Assembly: GCF_032884065.1 (NCBI RefSeq)
Contig: NC_088869.1
Location: 1 to 64,000 of the forward strand
Source: Artemia franciscana
Lineage: Eukaryota; Arthropoda; Branchiopoda; Anostraca; Artemiidae
Length of the DNA: 64,000 nt
Reading direction: 5' to 3'
Numbering within the stretch: position 1 is the stretch's first letter; every line of letters begins with the position of its first letter. The position numbers were made by a program, and so were the translations under genes. Below are positions 12,513-24,136 of the stretch, piece by piece. The notes under the pieces are model-generated. The model was given only the letters and a program-made list of their open reading frames with translations, was not told the origin of the DNA and ran no database searches.

Positions 12513-13254
12513 TCCTGAATTTTTTTTAGTGCATTTTGCTGAACCAGCGTTAACCATTTTCTCTGACAGCTTGTCCTAGATATGCTCCAGTTACACAAGT
12601 TCCAATCAGGGAACTTGAAACGAAAGACATTATCTTTAAAATAAACCTTCTACAATGTCTTGGCTATCTTCCTAAAACGCCCCATTATATTATCAGAAAC
12701 TTTTGTTCATTATATTCCATACACAGCCATGCTTTGCTAGGTCAACCTACAGGTTTGGAGAGAAAATTCTTCTGCCATGTGTGAGTCGTGTTTTTTCAAC
12801 AGTTCTTAAGAGAGGCCTAGAAAATCTCGGCTATGTTATTACACAGCGAATAAAAGATTTTTTTTTTCCGTTTATGGATGTATGCATTGTCAATGATAGC
12901 TCTATAGTTACCTGTCAAGTTAAGAAATAGTCTAAAAACCAGTGCAAGTCACGAAATAATATCAAATTTTTGCCTTTTATTTGTGTTCACTGCGCTATGC
13001 ATTCTAACTATAACCCTCGCGTACCCTCCTTAAATTTGCCTGGGTATCACCTACATCTGGTGTTAAATCCGTGCCTTCATCCGTGCTTCTATAGCAGCTA
13101 TAATTTTAGATTCTGTAAAAAAAAACCTTCAGGGGCCTGCCAAATCAGAATATCTTTGATTGTTATGTAATAGGCTATGGGTGTTACGTAATAGAGAGTG
13201 TGTTAAGAAAACTAAGAAATCCAGGAGAAAACCTTCAGAGCCCACCAGTGGGGA

Positions 13255-13640
13255 ACCCTCAAGACACCGGATCCTAGAAGTCAATTCCATCGGGGCCTTA
13301 GCAACCAATTCAAACGAGGGCAGCCTAGCAGTCAATTCCAACGGGTAACCTAGCAAATAATTCCAACGGGGGCCCTAGCAGTCAGTTCCAACGGGGCCCT
13401 GATCCAAGTTCCCCGCTCCCCTAACTAAACCACTGGGGCCCTAGCAACCGATTTCACTTTGGGCCTTAGCATCCAATTCTAGCAGAGACCCTAGCGAACA
13501 ATTCCACCAGGCAGCCCCTAGAACTCAATTCCAACGGAAGCCCTAGCAACCCATTCCAACGGGGGAACCTAGTAATCCTAGCAGTTAATTCCAACAGAGG
13601 CCCTAGCAACCAATTCCAACAGGGGCCCTAGCATCCATTT
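13255..13640 (+). repeat. ~25-bp minisatellite
   Basis: About 15 variable units built on CCCTAGCA followed by a variable AA/GT/TCC and AATTCCAACGGGGG. The overlapping open frames on both strands come from the repeat. Confidence 0.85.
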
Positions 13641-13724
13641 TCTAGAAAAATTCTTTTAAAACCTCTTACCTTAACCTTAAGCTGTAGAACATGTTAGTCC
13701 AAGCAATTCATGCCTTCATGGTAA

Positions 13725-14590
13725 TATGTGGCTGACCCATAACATCCTGGTGATAAATATTATCATTTTGAGGCCTTTTTTCATATATTTTCATGTTAAA
13801 AATCATGCATTAAATCTATTGGTTCATTTTTTCGCAATGCAACCCTCCATGATACACAATGTCGATTCATGTAACCATGGCACACTATTACTGCCCCTCT
13901 GGCACCCTCTGGCATCCCCTCATCACTCCTAAATCATTTTCTAGTTATTTTTTTGTTAAAAATCATGCATTAAAACCTTTGGTTTATGTTTTCACAAGCC
14001 AACCCTCCATAATATCACCACCTTAATTTACGCTACTGTGCCACACTATGACTGGCCTTCTGGTATCCTATAGCACCCACTAATCATTCCTAAGACATTT
14101 TCCAGATATTTACATGATAAAAAATATTATATAAATTCAATACTTCGTGTTTTCACTACCCAACCCTCCGTGATACACCATGTCGATTCACGCCACCATG
14201 CCTCAATATGACTGGCCTTCTGGCAATCTCTAGCACCTTTCATAATTCCTTTGACGTTTCCCGGATATTTTCTTGTTGAAAATCATACATTAAATCCAAT
14301 GGTTCATGCTTTTACAAGCCTCCCCCAACGTGAAACACCTTGTAAATTCACATTACCGTGTCACACTATTACTGACCCTATGGAACCCTTCGGCACGCCC
14401 TCATCATTCCTAAGACATTTTCCAAACATTTTCTTGTTAACAATCATGCATGAAATCTATTGATTCATGTTTATGCAACCCACCCCAATGTAATACACCA
14501 TGTCGTTCACACCACCGTGCCACATTATTACTGGCACTCTGGTACCCCTCATGATTCCTAAGACATTTTTTGGATGTTTTTAATAGAGTG
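13725..14590 (+). repeat. ~160-bp tandem repeat, about five units
   Basis: GATACACCATGTCGATTCA-like text recurs near 13851, 14014, 14171, 14331 and 14490, each followed by CTGGCCTTCTGG-like text and AATCATGCATTAAA-like text. Units are substantially diverged, so the array is old. Confidence 0.8.
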
Positions 14591-14949
14591 ATAACCAATT
14601 CTACTTCCCTCGCTTCTGACCCCCTAGTTTCACCTCCAATTCCCCTGGCTTCCACCCTGGTTCAACCAATTCAAGTTCCCAATATCTCCGCTCCAACCCC
14701 AACTCCAAATCTGGCTCCAGTTGCATCAGTTCCGATTCAACCCCCTCACCAACTTCTGTCTTCAATTTTCACAAGTCCAGTTCCACCAATTTCTCTCCAA
14801 GTTCCGCCTATTCTAATATTTTGTATGCGGCTGCCTCCGTTGTAATCTATGGCTGGTCATTGACAGTAGCTAGTTTACTGTTCGTTTTTGATCAGTATCA
14901 TTTGTACATTAGAAAGATAGACACATATATCTTACTTTGAAAACTGAAG
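14591..14949 (+). other. Proline/serine-rich open stretch of unknown origin
   Basis: From about 14570 to 14845 one forward frame is open and encodes a Pro-, Ser- and Val-rich sequence with irregular PPI/PNL/PVP repeats. The DNA is itself mildly repetitive (CAAT/CAGTTCC motifs resembling the minisatellite at 13255), so this is more likely repeat-derived or a LINE linker relic than a gene. Confidence 0.2.
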
Positions 14950-15099
14950 ATGAAACAGTTTAAGAAAGTTTGTGCAGATGATAAACTTATCGTTGCGTTG
15001 AATGCTGACAAGGAAAAATATTTGAACTATGAAGAAACTACTAGTGATAACACCATTGGAAATGTATGCATGCATTTTCATGAGACTGATCAATTATAA
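14950..15099 (+). CDS. Small unrecognised open frame, 49 codons
   Basis: Opens with MKQFKKVCADDKL and closes with a TAA at 15097-15099. Composition (Lys, Glu, Asp, Thr, few rare residues) looks protein-like, and no simple repeat explains it. I recognise no family, and there is no clear acceptor, donor or neighbour to make it an exon of a gene. It could be a chance frame or a relic of a mobile element, since the next recognisable coding piece downstream is a reverse-transcriptase fragment. Confidence 0.15.
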   Translation: MKQFKKVCADDKLIVALNADKEKYLNYEETTSDNTIGNVCMHFHETDQL

Positions 15100-15445
15100 C
15101 CCTTTAGAGTACCAAAAATTTCAACAGTACTGATAGTGGATAAGCGAGAATAACATTTCCAAAAATGATAATGCTCAAAGAGAATGCAGGTCAAAACAAT
15201 TAGTTGATGACGAAGGTCAAATTCTGCTAATAGTTCTGGTTTTACTTTACCCGTTGATAGATCCAATCGTCATATTTCTGGCATTAGCATTAGCTGGCAT
15301 TAGCAAAGAAGACAAGAAGAAGACAGGCATATCGCTGTAACAGTATCATAAACCATATCTTATCCAGGTTCCAAAACTGCAACCTGTGTAAAAATCATAT
15401 CCTAATAGACGATAAAACCGTAAATTAAATGAAAGAGCAGTAGCC

Positions 15446-15547
15446 TACATTACCAGCAAGGAAATTAAATATAATTTGATGAAAAACAAAGCACCGGCAA
15501 ACGGCACTTGTCCCATCATGTGTTTACTGGCATGGAGAAGTTGTTAA
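15446..15547 (+). pseudogene. Possible LINE reverse-transcriptase fragment
   Basis: The frame contains ITSKEIKYNLMKNKAPANGT, which matches the pattern of the early LINE reverse-transcriptase region (a helix followed by K-N-x-K-A-P-G-x-D-G). The Asp is absent here and the frame closes after 33 codons. Resemblance by eye only. Confidence 0.3.
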
Positions 15548-16060
15548 AAGTTGTGTATGACCCTTAAAATGTAATGTGTGACATCTCAAGAGAAAACATA
15601 ATGAATTATTTTACGAGATAGATTCAAAGCATTCATTTTTTATGACGATATTCCACATACCACTATGTCAATAAAATATTGTGTTGGATATGTCCCCCGT
15701 TACTTTTAGAATGCACTAACAACTCTACCGTTAGAACGATTATTCAAAAGTCAGAGACGCATGGAAAGGAAATTTCAGAGACAAAGGTACTACTACCAGG
15801 CTCATAGGGCGTCAACTAGAATCTAAAATAGGTTAGCAGGTGTCTTTTTTTTTACCAAAGTCAGAGAGACATGAGCTGGTTTTTTCCCAAAATTATTCAC
15901 AACATAAAAGTAGTTAACTTAATATAACCTAACATCTCCAGTTATGCTTCCATTTATAACTATATTGAAAGATATGACAATAGCTGGGTTGTAATTCCAA
16001 CCCATGTGTGTCTGGCTTTGAAAAACAGCCAAGGGACAGCTGAATGCTCTTTGCGTATGC
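15548..16060. other. Non-coding stretch, nothing recognised
   Basis: AT-rich; no exon, RNA gene or duplication was seen. Confidence 0.35.
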
Positions 16061-16400
16061 GTGGGGTTAGTTTAGATGGTCCAGTATTTACAAGTCACGA
16101 TGACATAGTCTTGCATGGTTTGTTTTGATTTTGAGGGAACTTTATAATCCAGCGAAACAGGTTTTGAAGGTAAAAAAAATGACTTGATCGATATTACAAG
16201 CCCCTGGTTGTAAAAAAAATGAGAAAATTGATCTTGGTCTGATATTTACATGTCAAGGTGACGTAATCTTGCGTGACTTGTTTTTATTCCGGAAGGGGCC
16301 TCTATAATCCTTCTAAAACAGGTTTTGAAGGTCAACGACACGTGACTTGATAGATCTTACGATTCACATGCTTTCAATATTTAAAATGAGTTCAGTTTGT
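16060..16400 (+). repeat. ~158-bp diverged tandem duplication
   Basis: ATTTACAAGTCACGATGACA at 16086 is matched by a variant at 16244, and AAACAGGTTTTGAAGGT follows in both units. No coding function. Confidence 0.7.
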
Positions 16401-16699
16401 CAACACTGATTTTTTCTTCTACAGTAACTATAATGTTCGGTGCAACTGACTCAGAATATATCAGATTGAAACACTCCTCGTGTGGTGTCATTTTTGAAGC
16501 TACATTTCTATTGTTACATGAACATTGTCGTGAAGCTTATAGCTATGAATGGAATCTCAAATACAATATGTTTAATTACAATATAAAACGATGGTGTGCA
16601 ACATAAATTTTATAAACCGAAATGGCTTTAATGATAAGATCATAAGACATGCAATGCAACAGTTATGAAATAAAAAAGTACAAGAGAAAATTCCAAAAA

Positions 16700-17990
16700 T
16701 ATGCAGTTTTTATGGCACCTGCCCGTTGGCCAAGTGCCATATAGCGATCACATTTTCTGTCCGTCGGTCAGTTGGTCAGTCCCAGTTTTGCTTGTTCGGG
16801 CACTTAAGATTCTATGACTTTTAGGGGTTGTTTCCCCCTATTTTCTAAAATAACGCAAATTTTCTCAGCCTCGTAACTTTTGATGGGTAGGACTAAACTT
16901 GATGAAACTTGTCAAACAGTTCGTGGTAACGAACTGTAGTAAGGAGCGACCCGGCTCAATAGTAACTGAAACTCTAAAAAATGAAATTCTGATACCAATA
17001 GTTACATCAAAAGAATCGCATTTTAATGCTGATTTTAAATATTCAAGTTTCATCAAGATCAATTATACCCATCAAAAGTTACCAGCCTGAGAAAATTTGC
17101 CTCATTTTAGAAAATAAGGGGAAACACCCCCTAAAAGTCATATAATCTTAACGAAGTTTCAAGCTCCTATCTACAAAAATGTGGAATTTCGCACTTTTTG
17201 CCAGAAGACAGATCACGGATGCGTGTTTATTTGTTATTTTTTCCAGGGGTGATCGTATCGATTGAGTGGTCCTAGAACGTCGCGAGAGGGCTCATTTTAA
17301 AGGAAATCAAAAGTTTTAGCGCCGTTTTTAAGTGACTGAAAAAATTGGAGGGTATCTAGGCCCCCTCCCATGCTCCTTTCTTCCCCAAAGTCACCAGATA
17401 ACAATTCTGAGATAGCCATTTCATTCAGTATAGTTGAAAAACCTAATAACTATGTCTTTACGAACGACTTACTCCCCCGCAGTCCCCGCGGGAGGGGCTG
17501 CAAGTTGAAAGCTTTGACCTGTGTTTAGTAATGATTACTGGGAACTGTACAGACGATTTCAGGGCGATTTTTTTGGTTTAGGGGGGAGAGTTGAGGGGGG
17601 GGGTTACATGGGAGGATATTTTAATGGAGGGACTTCTCAAGGGGGAAGAGAATTTCAATGAAGGGGGCGCAGGATTTTCTAGCTTTATTTGAAAAAACAA
17701 TGAAAAAATAAATATGAAAAGTTTTTTCTACTGAAAGTAAGGAGCAGCATTAAAACTTAAAACGAACAAAAATTATTTCGCATATGAGGGGTTTACCTCC
17801 TCGTTATACCTCACTCTTTACGCTAAAATATTTTTAGTAATTTCAACTATTTATTCTACGGCCTTTGTGATTCAGAGGTCATTCTTAAGGAATTGGGACA
17901 CAATCTAAGCTTTAGTGTAAAGAGCGAGGTATCGACGGGGGTTGAGCCCCCTCATATACGCAATAAAAACATATGAATATAGAAGTTCGG
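16700..17990 (-). repeat. Composite dispersed repeat, copy 5, head-to-head with a fragment
   Basis: The hairpin end (16915-16940, stem ACAGTTCGT/ACGAACTGT) is at the left and the foldback block (17705-17970) at the right, so the copy is inverted relative to copies 2-4. Between them lie the body block (to 17200), the block shared with 1-300 (17200-17500) and a G-run block. A forward body-block fragment at 16800-16914 abuts it. Bases 16715-16800 resemble 57835-57895 (AAGTGACATATAGCGATC-like). Confidence 0.6.
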
Positions 17991-18234
17991 TACGTAAGTT
18001 AATTCGTAAGTTACGTATATTCTTTACCAATGAAAACGTTTGCAAAAAATGAAAAGTTCTAGTTTCTTTTTAAGTAATCAAAAACTTGGAGAGCAACTAG
18101 GCCTCCTCCTTCGCTTCTTTTTTCTTAAAATCTTCCGATTAATTGTAATTAATTAATGTGAAAATTTCGTTTTAATTATTTATGTGCGGAGAGCCAAGAT
18201 CAAAACATGCATTAATTCAAAAACGTCCAGAAAT

Positions 18235-18664
18235 TAAATTAAAAAAAACAAGTTTTTGTAACGGAAAGTAAGGAGCGACATTAAAACTTAAAACGAACAG
18301 AAATTACTCCGTATATGAAAGGGGCTTTTCCTCCTAAGCGCCTTGATCTTTACGCAAAAGTTTCTTACTGTTTTAAAAAGTAGAGTTAAGAGAAAGGGTC
18401 AAACTTTAGCGTAAAGAGCGGGGCGTTGAGGAGGAAAAGCCCCTTTCATATACGGAGTAATTTCTGTTCGTTGTAAGTTTTAATGTCGCTCCTTACTTTC
18501 CGTTACAAAAACTTGTTTTTTTTATATTTAATATATTTAAAATCAGCATTAAAATGCGATTCTTTTGATGTAGCTATTGGTATCAAAATTCCATTTTTTA
18601 GAGTTTTGGTTACTATTGAGCCGGGTCGCTCCTTACTGCAGTTCGTTACCACGAACTGTTTGAT
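18235..18664 (+). repeat. Composite dispersed repeat, copy 6 (short form)
   Basis: A near-perfect foldback: 18245-18345 and 18410-18520 are reverse complements over ~100 bp, both including GTAAGGAGCGACATTAAAA. It is joined almost directly to the last part of the body block and the hairpin end (18640-18664), missing the two middle blocks. This is the youngest-looking copy, judged by arm identity. Confidence 0.75.
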
Positions 18665-18743
18665 GTGTACCAAATCCCCTACCATTGTTTATCAAAATTA
18701 AATACCGTAAATAACAACGAAGACCACACTGCCTTTCCATCAC

Positions 18744-19040
18744 AAACACCAAAAACAAGAAGAACAAGAAGGGAATTTTTTAAGACAGTGGGAAACACAT
18801 TAGAATAAATATTTCGGCCCTATGTCAAAGATAAAACTTTATCCTCTTGTAAGTTGTTTTTTCTTATTTGTTTTGAAAAAAACGGTTCGTTTTAGTTTTA
18901 TTGATTTTATCCTATTGTAAGTTGTTTTTTCTTATTTGTATTGCTGAGGACGGCCCTTGGACACAGGGCCGAAATATACATTCTAATTTGTTTCCCACTG
19001 TCTTAAAAATTTCCTATTGTTCTTCTTGTTTTTGGTGTTT
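18744..19040. mobile_element. MITE-like inverted-repeat element
   Basis: Left arm from 18744 (AAACACCAAAAACAAGAAGA) and right arm ending at 19041 are reverse complements over ~85 bp, each ending inward near ATTTCGGCCCT. The centre contains a direct repeat: GTAAGTTGTTTTTTCTTATT occurs at about 18849 and 18918, 69 bp apart. Confidence 0.75.
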
Positions 19041-19272
19041 ATCAAAATTATGTTGGAAGTTCCCTGTGGTACTGAGAAAATCTAAAATTGAGCCCTCTGT
19101 CTTCGAGACTGTTGGCTGACGCTGAGTTTGACAAAATGATTTCAATGGTACTGAATTCCCTTGATAGTTGGCAATGAGTTATTCGATAACGTGTCTAAAT
19201 TAAATTAATGGAGTTTCAAATAAATCTAATTATTCAAATAATTTGAATAATCCCCCTCCCCTCTCCTTCCTT

Positions 19273-19372
19273 NNNNNNNNNNNNNNNNNNNNNNNNNNNN
19301 NNNNNNNNNNNNNNNNNNNNNNNNNNNNNNNNNNNNNNNNNNNNNNNNNNNNNNNNNNNNNNNNNNNNNNNN
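19273..19372. other. Assembly gap, 100 N
   Basis: Run of exactly 100 N, a conventional scaffold gap of unknown real length. A pyrimidine-rich stretch precedes it. Confidence 0.99.
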
Positions 19373-19974
19373 GTTTGATTCAAAACTTTGACAAATATCA
19401 GTAGGTGTAGTGACAAGTTAGTTTTTTTTCACTTTTTTTCTTTCTCACAGCAACTGAGACAGAATAAGAGGATTTTCGATTTGCTGTTAAAAGTTTTACG
19501 AACTTCTTAAATTATTATAAGATTTATTGCGATAGCTGTTGAAGTGTATTTTAAGTGAAAGAAAATATTTTATGATTTAACAGAATTGCTTAGTATTGTA
19601 GTTTCAATTATACATGTAAAAATTTGTTTTGATAAGGCATATTTGATAAGCAAATTTTTTCAGACAAAAACGTGTTTGAATTTGCAATTTTCTATGCTTG
19701 AATTTGAAGAGACAAGCCCTCCATATTTTTTTAATGATTTCTTAAGAGCTCCTTAATTGAGTTCTGGACAATCCCGGTCTCTCTGAAATGGGGTCCCAGA
19801 ATGCTTGACAGTTTTGACAATACTTGAAAATAACTAGATCTACGTTGCATGGTTAACGTAAGGTTTTGCGGCAACCTTTGTTCGGATTCACCGAGTAAGC
19901 TGTTGCGACAGCAACACTTTGGTTTTGTTTCCTCGCTTCGATTAAACGCTGAAGTTGTTAATATGTAAGGATCT
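19373..19974. other. Non-coding stretch, nothing recognised
   Basis: AT-rich sequence after the gap with no supported exon or repeat. Confidence 0.35.
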
Positions 19975-20860
19975 TAAAATAAATACTAGGTACACCAATT
20001 CGCAAAAGTTACAAACCCCTCATCCCTGACGATGATTGTAGTCTAAAAGCCAATTATTACTTACAAGTCTCCTACATGCCTTACCACTGGAACCAAATTG
20101 GTCTTACCATGAAACACACCGGAAACAAATAATAAGTACAGCAACTAGCATAAGTTGCGAACCCCTCATTGCCAAATATGATTATGAACTAACAGCCGAT
20201 TGTTGCTTAAAATTCCCCTATATGTCTCAGAATTGGTATCGGCCTATTTTTGGTTTATGTGTGTACCTTATTACTGAAGTTGTCAGACCCCTTTAAACTT
20301 TCAGACTGCTATATCTCATAAGAATTTTTTTTCTACCAAAAAATGGATGAAATATCCTTTGATCAGCTCACCAACAGCTATCGACTGCCGTCGCAAAAAA
20401 AAACTACCTGTCTTAGTTCAAAAGTTGACTTTTTGCCGTAGGCCAAGTTTCTAACGTCATCACTTAGAAAGAAGCGAAGGATAAACTCTAATTTCCTTAT
20501 CAATGGGTGAAATTTTAAACTTTAAGAGGCACATCTGATACCATTTCTTTATAAGCCTATTTATGGTTCCAACGTGTACCTTACTACTGAAGTTGTAAAC
20601 CCCTTTTAACTTTCAAACAAATATATCTCATGAAGGAGTTTTCAGCCAAAAAAGAATGACATATACTTTGATCAGCTTATCAAGAGCTATTGACTGCCGT
20701 TGAAAAAAAAAATCTATTGGTCTTAGTTCAAAAGTTGTCTCTTTTGCCGCAGGCCAAGTTTCTAACGTCCTCACCTAGAGAGGGCAAAGTATGAATTCTA
20801 AATTCTTTAGCAATGAGATAACTTTTAAAGTTTAAGAGGCACATCTGATACCTATTCTCT
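19975..20860 (+). repeat. Nested tandem duplications (about 148 and 313 bp)
   Basis: GTGTACCTTATTACTGAAGT at 20261 recurs at 20574, and the text through AAGAGGCACATCTGATACC recurs with the same ~313-bp offset. An older pair of ~148-bp units precedes it (CAAACCCCTCAT near 20020 and CGAACCCCTCAT near 20158). No coding function. Confidence 0.75.
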
Positions 20861-23259
20861 ACCGCAATCCCAAGTGAAAAAAAAAAAAAAAAACGAACGA
20901 TAAACTCAGCTGAAATAACGAACAAAAATTGGTAGAAACAATAGAGTTTTGGCCCCAGGTAAGAGTTCTACGAAGCTTTCCAAAATTCAAAGTTCTATTC
21001 ATCAATTCGGCCTAAGGTCCACATCTTTCGTAAAAACCGCAGAGGTTAGACCCTTGCCACTTTCTATGAATAAGCTGAAATCGGGGTGCTAGGAAAAAAA
21101 AATAACACAACAAAACCAAAGTGTTGCTCTCGCAACACAAATAATACCACAAATCATCCAATAAATCTAGCAATTACAACAGTAAAGGTACTTATTACCT
21201 CTATTGTGGTAATTATCAAAAATTGTACCATGACCATATTTTTCTATTAACTTAATTTAAACACGGTGTTGCATAGTTCAACGCCAACTGTAAAGGGATT
21301 CGGTATCATTCAAATGTATCTCACAAACAATGGCTCATTTTGTGAAGAATACATAAGTGTGTAATGAGGTATGGACCTCAACGTGGTAGTACGTCCTTAG
21401 AATCTAGAGGCATTACACGTAGCCTCATACTTGTTTAAATAGATCGACTATATCCAATATTTTGTTGCAATAACAGCTTATCCCTTGGTTCTTTCCGGGT
21501 CAAAATTGTCCTTGCTTATCAAAAGATGGCTAAAAACGTCACGCGATATCTCTTTTTGACTTGAAAAGGGCAATTGAACTTTAAGTTTCAGTTTTAGCGA
21601 GCTCTCAACCGATACTTTACGACCACGGTTCGACTTGTTAATGGTTCAATCACCCCCAAAGAAGGCATGTCCCTGATTATCTTTTTTCAGGGCCAGTTTG
21701 ATAAGTTCATAGATAGAGGGCTGAGATCTGACATGCCAAAAGTTATCTGGTATGTTGAACTTGATGGTGTTAACGAAGACCATTTCCTTTTTTAGGGTTC
21801 TTTCTCCTCACCCTTTTTTTGATATTTTTGGGGTATAATGATAAAATCAAATTTTATATTATAATTTGAATAACAAGAGCCTGGAGATCCAGGAAAATTT
21901 AGAATTCTGAGAAGAGGTACTGCCCTCCTTCGCCCCCTATGTACGTCATTGTCGGTTACTTCTCATTCTGAACAAATTTAGTTTTTATAACTGATTAGTT
22001 TGAATACGCTATTTTGCTTCGTCATCACCATTGGAAATGGCACAATACTTACTATACAATTTTGAACCTCACAATTGAGAAGAAAGTTAAGTTTTCTTCA
22101 AAAGAAAGTTCTACTGTTTCTTAAAGGTAGGTTTTAACTTTGGTTGCATGAATTCATCATAAAAAGCTGTATAGCCAGTGATGATTGTAAGGAAAATAAC
22201 CTCTAACAGGAATCATTCCGCGTGACACCGCTCATCAGACTTACAGGTAATTGAGATGATTCGCTCTTTACTCACTTTTTATTTTACATTTTTTTAATCA
22301 ACCGTAACCATTTTATAAACAAGCAATTTGGGGACTTCCTCAATCTGTTTTAAAAACGCACGGGCGTTCTACACGTACCTAGGGGTGTACGTACGGTTGA
22401 ACCATAAGTCCCAACGTACTATGAAGTAAGGCAGATAATTCAATAATTTTTAAACTTTCGTAACATGTTGATTCGTAAAAAAAAAAGAGAAAAAGTTGAA
22501 CTACATATAACATTGAATAAAATTTCATAAAACATTAAACAAAATTAGACAAAATCTTACGCATCTAGGAAAGGAGGTAAATATTCTTGGAAAGATGGGG
22601 ATTTTATATTTATCATCTATCGAATGGAATATATTTTAAATAGTTCTGTTCAAAACCTTTCACAGAGCTCTGCAGACTGTTATATCCGTTTTTTGAACAA
22701 TTTACATTTTGGTTTGTCATTTTGTGCGACACAACTGACAGCTTTCCTGGCCCTTTTCATTCGGCATTCCTGGCCTTTTTTGTGTAATTATTTTATTCTA
22801 TGAGAAAGTATGAATATCAAACTCATTTTAAACATAAGGAAGTTTGCATTTAGAAAAAAGTGAATGCATTGACCTCGTGCAAAATTTTAAAGTACAGTTG
22901 CAATAAATTTGCAAAAAAAATGTCAGCGAAATAAACACACTTTACGACTGTCTGGATTTGCATATTCCATTTTTATTGTTTCTTTGTCATACAATGTATT
23001 GAGTTGGTAACTAGTTTTCTTTCCACGAATAATCATTAAAGCAATATTGGAAATACGATATAGTTAGGCTGTTTTTCATAGAACTCGGAAAAGGGCTGGG
23101 AATTCAGTAGAAACCGTGGTGCAAACATTCTTATAGAGCATGGAAACGAGCAGGAATTCCGGTAGAAATTGTTATACAAAATCCGCCAATCCATAAAAAC
23201 TTTGATTTTGGAGAAGTATGAACTTTTTCTCGAAATAACTACTAATAATACTATTTCTG
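20861..23259. other. Long non-coding stretch
   Basis: Contains A runs (20878-20892) and AT-rich sequence. I found no exon with consistent splice sites, no RNA gene and no strong internal duplication. Confidence 0.35.
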
Positions 23260-23420
23260 ATAGCTTTCTGTAACACAAAGCAACCTGAAGCCAGCACAGC
23301 TGCCAAAGCTCTTCCTCCACCCAAATCTATTCAAAGCTTCACTTGTTATTCCCTCTTATGAACTTCCAACTGTCTTTAAGTCCTTCCATACGACCTCTTC
23401 AAGTGCGATTTGGGGACAAC
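23260..23420 (-). pseudogene. LINE C-terminal tail, RTE-like
   Basis: Read on the minus strand, one frame gives EEVVWKDLKTVGSS, a stop, then EGITSEALNRFGWRKS. This fits the C-terminal pattern of RTE-type LINE proteins (D-L-x-x-x-G-x-S-W-E, then A-x-x-R-x-x-W-R); here a TAA-type stop stands where the Trp is expected. No upstream reverse transcriptase is attached, so this is a 5'-truncated or broken copy. The family call rests on remembered pattern. Confidence 0.45.
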
Positions 23421-23639
23421 CTTCTTTTTTTTGCCCCTAGATGCATGGCTAAAAAGCACCATCTTTAATAATATGTCGCTCCTTTAATGTCGCTCCTTAC
23501 TTTCGGATAATTTTTATTTATTTAATTGGTGTTAAGAGGAGTTGTCAGTAGAGATGAGTTTCATATTTCAAGTATAGCTACCCTTATCGTTTCGTATCGT
23601 TACTTTGCATCGTACAGCGGAGTGTGTTACAATCTAAAA

Positions 23640-24036
23640 ACTACCCTATTGTCCAAATAAAATTGAATTGTAAGAACTTTTCAAACAAATTTAGTTGGGT
23701 CAAGGGAAGTATGATGGGGAAAGGGCTATGAGCCCTTATTTTCCGAAACCTTAATATTTTCATGAAACGCTCGATAATTTCATATAATGATAACTATCAT
23801 ATTATCCGAATAATACTGGATTTTCAGAAATTTTCCTAAAATTTTGTTGGGTCGAGGAAAGTATGATGGGGAAAGGGCTATGAGCTCTTTTCTTCCGAGA
23901 CCTTGATATTTTCGTGAAACGCTCGATAATTTCATATGCTGTTAACTATCATATTATCCGAATGAGATTGAATTTTAATAACTTTTCGACAAATTTAGTT
24001 GGGTCGAGGAAAGTATGATGGGTAAAGGCCTCTGAG
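23640..24036 (+). repeat. 152-bp tandem repeat running into a gap
   Basis: TTGGGTCGAGGAAAGTATGA-like text at 23695, 23847 and 23999, exactly 152 bp apart each time; also ATGAAACGCTCGATAATTTC in successive units. The array is cut by the N block at 24037, so its true length is unknown. Confidence 0.9.
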
Positions 24037-24136
24037 NNNNNNNNNNNNNNNNNNNNNNNNNNNNNNNNNNNNNNNNNNNNNNNNNNNNNNNNNNNNNNNN
24101 NNNNNNNNNNNNNNNNNNNNNNNNNNNNNNNNNNNN
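24037..24136. other. Assembly gap, 100 N
   Basis: Exactly 100 N, flanked by two unrelated tandem arrays, which is a likely reason the assembly broke here. Confidence 0.99.

Noticed and set aside
13129-13356. Overlapping open frames on both strands
   Set aside because: Overlap the start of the ~25-bp minisatellite.
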